Assembly: GCA_961205875.1 (NCBI GenBank)
Contig: OY540821.1
Span: 12,400,001 to 12,464,000 of the forward strand
From: Sialis fuliginosa
Taxonomy: Eukaryota > Arthropoda > Insecta > Megaloptera > Sialidae
Direction of reading: 5' to 3'
Length of the DNA: 64,000 nt
Position 1 is the first letter of the stretch, and each line of letters begins with the position of its first letter. The position numbers and the translations under genes are program-made. A model generated the notes under the pieces. The model was not told where the DNA came from. It ran no database searches and saw only the letters and a program-made list of their open reading frames with translations. Shown one piece after another: positions 57,642-64,000 of the stretch.

Positions 57642-58365
57642 TTAGCAACAAATTAGAGATGTTTTAAAAGTATTAAGACACTAAGAGTCCGCCCGCGCCA
57701 CACTGATACGACAGTATGCGAATTTATACGAGTATGTTATACCCTTAGAATCAGTTTGGGATTTTGATATGTTTTATACATGGTACATACAAGTTATATT
57801 TTATGAAAAAATGGTTATTGCTCTCCGAGTACAACAACGTGTTTTTTTTATTAATTTTTCTGGTTTACTATGTACAGAGGATCATAATAAAATTACCTCT
57901 GATTTTATAATATACTACAAGCACCATCAAATTCGATTTTTTTTAATCAAAAAAACGTTTTTTTTAAACTATATTTTTTTTTGGTTAGGTTGAAAATTAT
58001 ATAAAATGCGACTCCCAAAAAATCAGCCAGATCTATGCAAAGGCATGATTTAAATGCTTACCCGGTTATAGCCTTTGGGCATATATTAACACTTCTGTGC
58101 CATCCTGTAAGATATTCAGTAGTCAGTGGATAGGAATACATTGTGGAGGTACAGATTTATGTAAGGGGGAATCATATAACAAATAACGTAACCAAATACT
58201 AGTCAATACTTAGTAGACCACACTACATCACATATACCCCCCATGGACGTGTTCATATATGTGAAATTGAATCCGACACCTCTTAAGTATTTGTACGTAG
58301 TATGTATATTAGAAGGGCATGTTGAAGATGTTACGTGTGGGTAGGATTACCTACTTGTCCTAGAG

Positions 58366-58400
58366 CAGCGGTCTTTAACCGGAGTTCCATAAAAAATATA
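58366..58400 (+). repeat. hAT-like terminal fragment
   Basis: CAGCGGTCTTTAACCGGAG followed by TTCCAT matches the CAGYGGTTCTTAACCGGGGTTC-type ends of hAT derivatives. The opposite end is not seen; a Helitron-like copy begins 40 bases later. Confidence 0.4.
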
Positions 58401-58440
58401 ATGAAAAGCTGAAACCAAATAAACACCAGTTTGGTCGGTA

Positions 58441-58570
58441 TCCATATTAATATTATAAATGCTAAAGTAACTGTCTGTCTGTCTGTTTGTTACTTTTTCA
58501 CAGTTAAACTACTGAACCGATCTTTATGCAATTTGACAGGGAGATAGTTTGCATCTTGAGGAAGGATATA
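58441..58570 (+). mobile_element. Helitron-like element, 3' truncated
   Basis: It starts TCCATATTAATATTATAAAT after A, continues through CTGTCTGTCTGTCTG and CTACTGAACCGATCTTTATG and stops near GAGGAAGGATATATA. Confidence 0.6.
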
Positions 58571-59385
58571 TATCTGGACTGTGTTATTCACTAATGTATA
58601 CAAAGCTCATTTCGAAATATCTACGTTTTTAATGCGTGAAAAAATTCATGTGTAAAATAAGTAATTTAGTTTTTTTTTTTTTATTTCGAATTATGAACTA
58701 GTTTTTCTTGCAATCACGTACGAAATTATTATATCGCCTTTAAGGAGAATTTTAATTTGAATAATTTATATGAGAACCAGAATTTTTTTAAAATTATTAT
58801 AAACGAATAATATAAACAGAAATAAAATTTATATATTATGTATAAATAATAAAAAATACATATTTTCCAACACGGTACTTATGATGCTATGTTCATGTCA
58901 ATCGATTTTCCAAGTGAGGGAATTGCAAGCAGATCTCTCGTTCATTTATAGGGGAGGCTTGGAGCTGGGGTAGTTGCCAGAACATTAGGGGTTGGGGGTT
59001 CAGTGGCGAAAGTACATCCCTATCAAGATTTAATTATAGATATAGAGAGAAAACGAGTCCTGGTTATTGTAGAAATGATGTCTATGCATTTTTCTGGAAA
59101 AAAGTTTATTACGTTAAATATGGAGAGCACACCAATGCTGTTTTTACTGGTCATAGTTTTCTCTGTGGTTTGTTTTTAGTGTATTTATGTTCTTATTTAC
59201 GTTGTAGATAAATGTTTACATTGACGTTCAGTATTGTTTTATAATTACAGGAGTTTTAACGAGTAATATTCAGTTAATTTTTTATTTGTTTTATTAAACA
59301 CACATCCGTGTTTTTAACGATTTATAAATAGTTTTAATAATTAAAAAATAACATTGTTGTATAAAACAAAGTCCCTCGTCGCATC

Positions 59386-59525
59386 TGTCTGTCAGAACGG
59401 ATTTTATTCCGGTTTTCACTAATTGATTGAATATTTCAATAGGAAGGTTTGGGTGTAGGTATAATTTGGGGATATTTTGTATAAATTTCACGAAGTCAGA
59501 AAAATACAATCCTCGAGCGATAAAT
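59386..59525 (+). repeat. Second Helitron-like family, partial copy
   Basis: GTCAGAACGGATTTTATTCC, GGTTTTCACTAATTGATTG, AATAGGAAGGTTTGGGTG and CGAGCGATAAATGAAAACAA match the family at 13508. Confidence 0.5.
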
Positions 59526-60059
59526 GAAAACAATGATAAATAGTTTTATTACAGATTATTATTACAGAGAAGAAGAAGACTTTGAAATATGTTGTGGTGG
59601 TTGTAGAAATGCTAGTCGTTTGTGTTTACATAGTCTAAATTGAAGTAGCGTGTTATAACAGTATAACAGGTATAAAATAAAGGGCTCCATAACGTGCCTG
59701 ATCAAATTATACCTTTGTAACCTTTTATTTTGATTTTCATATATTTTCATTAAAAAAAAATTACGTACCGGTCTTTCGTAATTCAATTATTATATAACCT
59801 AAACTGATTTTAGAGTATTAAGCTTTTGAACAGTGAAAATCCTATCAAAATTTATTCGATAGATTTCACGAAAAAATTGTAAAAAAAACTAGACTTTTTC
59901 AGTCTGGTAATTGTTTCTTATAAACTTGGCACAAGTATTGAATGACTTATTACATAGTTTAGAAAGTTAAGATGTAATTTTAGTTTTATGTGATTATATA
60001 TTTCTTACAAAAAAGTGAACACTACTTTGACACCACAATGCAATAACTGTCAAATGAAA

Positions 60060-60260
60060 AAAAGTTCCAATTCTAGCTTGCTTTGGAACACGCGCTATCA
60101 TACAAATGCATTTTTTTCTCCCCGTCCAACCACAGAGAGAGAATGCTTTTGTGCAATCAGGCGCTGAATAGAATCGACGGCGGCTGTGTGAATCATTTCG
60201 GTAGTGTTTTTTTCATCTCGCAATCGCTTTTCGAGAACCGTATGCTTGTTATATGTACAT
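60060..60260. other. GC-richer island, unidentified
   Basis: GAACACGCGCTATCATAC, CCCCGTCCAACCACAGAGAG, GCAATCAGGCGCTGAATAG, TCGACGGCGGCTGTGTG and CTCGCAATCGCTTTTCG lie in one block with no frame of length. It is followed by ATAGGGTGTCCCAGC, a phrase common at repeat ends. It may be the terminal part of a retroelement or a conserved non-coding element. Confidence 0.2.
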
Positions 60261-60562
60261 GACATATATATGTATAGGGTGTCCCAGCTTCGAAGGACTA
60301 GGCAATTGAGGCAACTGAAACAAAAGTAATTTGTCGTGATTTTTTTTTATATTTTAATATAATTTTTTTCTGACGTTTATCAGCAAGATTCAAATTACTT
60401 TTTCCACATCGTTAGGAAGATGATTTTCTGCTGATCGGACAAAGTCGATTTAATCTTTAATTGATTCTTGAAATCAACATTATTCAAACCATAGCCTACT
60501 TTATCTTATTATTAAAGTTCTGTTGCTAAGCAACATTTGTTATATTGTATATCAAAACCTTA

Positions 60563-60929
60563 GATTAAGAAAGACTGGAAAATAACAACCAACGCTGTCC
60601 GTATATGAAACTATTACCAAAATTAGACGGCGGCCATTTTTCTTAAATTGTCGCAATCGTCATTTTCATGCGTATTATCCCAGAGGCGTCAGTTGAATAT
60701 TTATAATATGCAAATATGCTTTAAATTACAGTTGAATTTACTATGTATGAGAGATGATAGTTCCAAAAAAACATTTCTCTGATAATCAATTAACATTGAA
60801 ATACTTTTAACGACAATATAAAACATTTATTATTAATTAATTTTATATTTCAAAACAATTGATAAAATCTGAATGATACGCCAATGACTCGTGGAGCGAT
60901 ATGGTAACAACGCTAGGTAATGTGTTATT
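60563..60929 (-). repeat. Dispersed repeat, copy 2 of an inverted pair
   Basis: This is the reverse counterpart of 23386-23698, slightly longer: AATGATACGCCAATGACTCG, GGTAACAACGCTAGGTAATG and TATTATCCCAGAGGCGTCAG are shared, as are GTCCGTATATGAAACT and AATAACAACCAACG. Confidence 0.6.
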
Positions 60930-60999
60930 TGTTATTTTCTTTTCTTGTCTAAGTTTTACATACTGAAAGTTCCATAGCAACTGAACTGTAGTAAGGTAT

Positions 61000-63200
61000 G
61001 TATCTACGACTTAAAAATAATTTAAATAAAATATTTGTTTCAAATCACATTAACCATTTTTTGACAAATTGCATAAACGAAAGTATACGTGCCTTAAACA
61101 AGTTTGAATAATTTTTGGTTTCTGGGGTCATTCGCCTTTTGTATTTAAATTATTTATTGGTGACTATTATAAAATAATAATATACAAATTTTCTTTATTT
61201 CTAAGGCAGGTGTTACAAATGTTTCTGTATGGATATATACTTTATCACACAACTGTATACTTATATGAAAAACAGTTTTCAGTAGAATATGGTGTAGATA
61301 CGTATAGTTGCAATAGACACTGTCAGTATCTGAAAAATATTCATTACTCAATGCACGTTTGTGCAGTGTTACCACCATTCTGGGAACTGAGCCAAAATAA
61401 TGTAAACTGTGAGGTATATAAAGTACATTTATTGCAAAACCAATTCACTTTAAATAAAAAAGTGTTAAATTAAAATGTAGATTGTTTAAAATTGATCATA
61501 ACCCCTCTATTGCATTAATTTTTTGAGACCAAATAGTGTATATTAATTTTTTTATTTTTAACAAAACTCTCTTTGGACTCAACTGTGTGGCCGAACTACT
61601 GAAGCTACATTAACGAAATTTGCATCTCGTGTAGCTAAACTAATTCTCCTCAAGTTAGTGTTGTGCAATTAGAGGAAAAAAATTGTACAGAAAAAAAATA
61701 CTGTGGACCAAAACAATCCTTGTTTCGTACCTATCGAAAGCAATATTATTTTTATATTAGAATATAATTTTAAGCCATCTATATTATTGTTTCTCTTTAA
61801 TACAATGAATTCTATATTTTAAGCATTCTTTTCTCTTGCTTTAAATTAACTTTTCATGCGAGGACTTTTGTTATTAATTAATTGAATATACATATTATTG
61901 TTTTAATTATAAATAATATTTAATGCATCGAATTCTTTAGCTGAATATTTGATTTTTTTCTTACATTTAAAGTATTAATGAATCATTTCACGTCTCTCAT
62001 TATAAATGATATATTGTAAAATAAGTACATATCATGTACGTATGCAATTTCCCCTGCTATCATCTTATATGTATATTTGATACATACGTTTCATTATTTT
62101 GCTCTAGGATTGAGGTATGTGGGTGATAATGCCATAGAGTTATTTCCAAACATAATGTATAATTTGGTGTAGCATTAATTTGCATGTTTTCGCCAAATGA
62201 GACCGGAGTGAGAGGGAGATATTTAAAATAGATATATTCATTGAAATTCACTGTTATGGTTATTTATGATTCTACATCAAATGTATTGTAATTTATTATA
62301 ATATCAAGTTGTACGTTTTTGATGACAAAATATATATTCCGGTATTTCATTTACATATTTATATTATAATTTTTACGTGTTTTGACTTGATTATGAATTT
62401 ATTTTTACTTGATAAGAACCCCACCCCCTCTTACTTGAATTATAATATGCATAAATATATTTTTTTATAAAAATTTATGTTTATTTATACATGTCTATTT
62501 TTTTCAATTTCCAATGTGACCAAAATTTACATGAGATTACAATTAATCCAAAAGAAGTCATTGGGATCTTTTCCAACTAGATTCATTCAGAAGGCAATAT
62601 TAATTAACTCCACATATTAGATTTATTTTTGTAGGTATAAAAACATAATATAACTTGACACAGTTTTACTTATTATATGTACAAAATCTGATACGGATGT
62701 TTTGAAGAGGGGGCTGGGAGGGGGTGAGGGGGGTGTGAAGTGAGAGTATTTATACATATGAGAGTGGTATTTACTCGTGCGCTTATTATCATATATAAAT
62801 TATTCAGTGAAATACAATACACCATACATTATTATCGTGTGTGATGAAAAGCGCCTATATGTAATACATATAGTAACTATTAATCATAGAAAATTCGGTT
62901 TTGGTAAATATCCATGCGCCTGGTGTATTAAACATTTGTAAGTTAAAATTAATTGGCAGTTACATGGGAAATAACTCGCTTTATATATTATGTGGGACAG
63001 TATACAGTTTAAATGAATGAATATATGTACACGAATATGTTTGGTAGGATCGATATTTTTAGCTTGATTCACGTTACAATACTATTTATGTATTTGTTTG
63101 TATGTAAAACACATATCCGGTCCAGCATTTATATCTAAATTTTACATAAAATGTTTATGTGAATCTAAATTTTGTACTTTTATACCCTTTTCAAATGATC
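61000..63200. other. AT-rich stretch, mostly featureless
   Basis: A G-rich run lies at 62706-62745 (GGGGGCTGGGAGGGGGTGAGG). Frames of up to 87 codons occur on both strands at 61154-61473 and overlap each other, as chance frames do. No gene is supported. Confidence 0.35.
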
Positions 63201-63284
63201 AGGTACCCTCATCAACGAGGAATCAGCATGGTATTATTAAATGCAATGAAAATGTATATCTAACTAAGACAGGGGTCGTCCCAT

Positions 63285-63460
63285 GTAGGAAATTATCTGG
63301 GGCCACGGTTGGCCCAGGTTTGCGCCAATGCTAGCCAACTCTGGACCAAGCTTGGCACCCAACACTGGGCCAACTCCCCTGTAAAAAATAACAAAGAGTC
63401 TATGATTGACTCAGGCTTGGGACAATGTTTGTCAACTCTGGTACAAGCTTGGTTCGTAAG
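63285..63460. repeat. GC-rich tandem repeat, period about 97
   Basis: GGCCCAGGTTTGCGCCAATG, CAACTCTGGACCAAGCTTGG at 63311-63355 is repeated as GACTCAGGCTTGGGACAATG, CAACTCTGGTACAAGCTTGG at 63408-63452. TTGGCCCAGG/TTGGC-rich text of this kind is known from dispersed repeats. Its GC content contrasts sharply with the flanks. Confidence 0.55.
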
Positions 63461-64000
63461 TTATTCGTTAGGTATTTAATTTAAAAAAATCGTTCTGGAT
63501 CGGATTGAATGTCATAAAAATCAGCACTAACATAGCACTAACAAAAAAGCTTTAATACCTGACAACCAATATGTATTCCACTTTTAATAATTGAAAATCT
63601 TAGTTTATTTCTATCGTTGCTATCTCAAAGTTCTCAATCTCTGTACAAAGATGTCACCACTAGCACTGGCGCTTTCATTGACACAGCTTTGAGATAACTG
63701 CATCCGGTTTTAATGCATTATGTTTGTTGGTATTAACACGGGAGCAGACGCGTTGACTGCCAAATATCTGATGTTTATTGCAGAATTCTGATTTCACCGA
63801 AAGCTTTGTATTCCCAAAGTTTTTCTGTATAAAAAAACCAACTATTTTCCTGAAATCTTCAATTTTAGACAAAATTTGGCACTCTAGCTGATTGTTAGAC
63901 ATTTAATTATTTTTTTTCATATATATAATTTTTTGTGTAAATGACCTTTTTCTGCTGTTAGTGTTTTGTTATTCATTTAAAGAAATTATATAATTATTAA

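Noticed and set aside
1-64000. CRISPR arrays, prokaryotic operons, viral insertions, telomeric arrays
   Set aside because: No regularly spaced repeats of that type, no ribosome binding sites with long frames, no viral protein motif and no TTAGG array were seen on either strand.

Overview
This window looks like nuclear DNA from an insect. It is strongly AT-rich and has no rRNA, tRNA, operon or long open frame; the longest open frames are about 100 codons and most begin at TTG or GTG. It is packed with short non-autonomous transposons. A moth or butterfly is favoured, because the commonest repeat has the layout familiar from lepidopteran genomes: it starts TCCATACTAATATTATAAA, has a middle with AACCGATTTTGATGAAATTT, and ends GAAGTCGCGGGTAACAGCTAG. 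Family names are recalled, not searched, so the order is an inference.

No complete protein-coding gene can be supported. The best reading is a long intron or an intergenic interval. Two plus-strand signals favour an intron. One is a near-consensus recursive splice site (ratchet point) at 27697-27736. The other is a candidate 51-nt internal exon at 51913-51963 with a splice acceptor, a GTAAGT donor, one open frame and raised GC. Both are predictions.

Layout. 0-5 kb: Helitron-like copies (2947, 3809), a GC-rich open frame (717-899) and a fold-back derivative (4368). 5-10 kb: a degraded THAP domain in a 330-bp inverted-repeat element (5549-5878), a tandem duplication (6501-6768) and two copies of the AAGGTACTGGCACC family. 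10-20 kb: more repeat copies, a GC-rich island (18162-18370), a hAT-like element (18581-19162) and a motif-rich non-repeat stretch (19600-19900). 20-23 kb: a cluster of three small inverted-repeat elements (21375, 21622, 22364). 25-30 kb: a small hairpin (25572), the ratchet-like site and a GAGA/TATA promoter-like patch (29780-29960). 30-36 kb: a Tigger/pogo deletion derivative that still encodes a PCNA-interaction-like motif (33273-33806) and a 431-bp MITE (34460-34890). 37-42 kb: nested insertions and a 1063-bp hAT-type element with a perfect 8-bp target duplication and a large internal fold-back (40077-41139). 45-56 kb: AAGGTACTGGCACC MITEs, Helitron-like elements and a TTAA-flanked fold-back (52880-53489). 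56-64 kb: degraded hAT-like ends, the second copy of a repeat also seen at 23.4 kb, and a GC-rich tandem repeat (63311-63460).

There is therefore no pathway to describe. The main content is a layered record of small DNA transposons (Helitron, hAT, pogo, THAP-containing and TTAA-type), some nested, plus a few islands that could be exons or enhancers. I found no convincing undescribed functional system. The observations most worth testing are the ratchet site, the microexon and the retained PIP-like motif.
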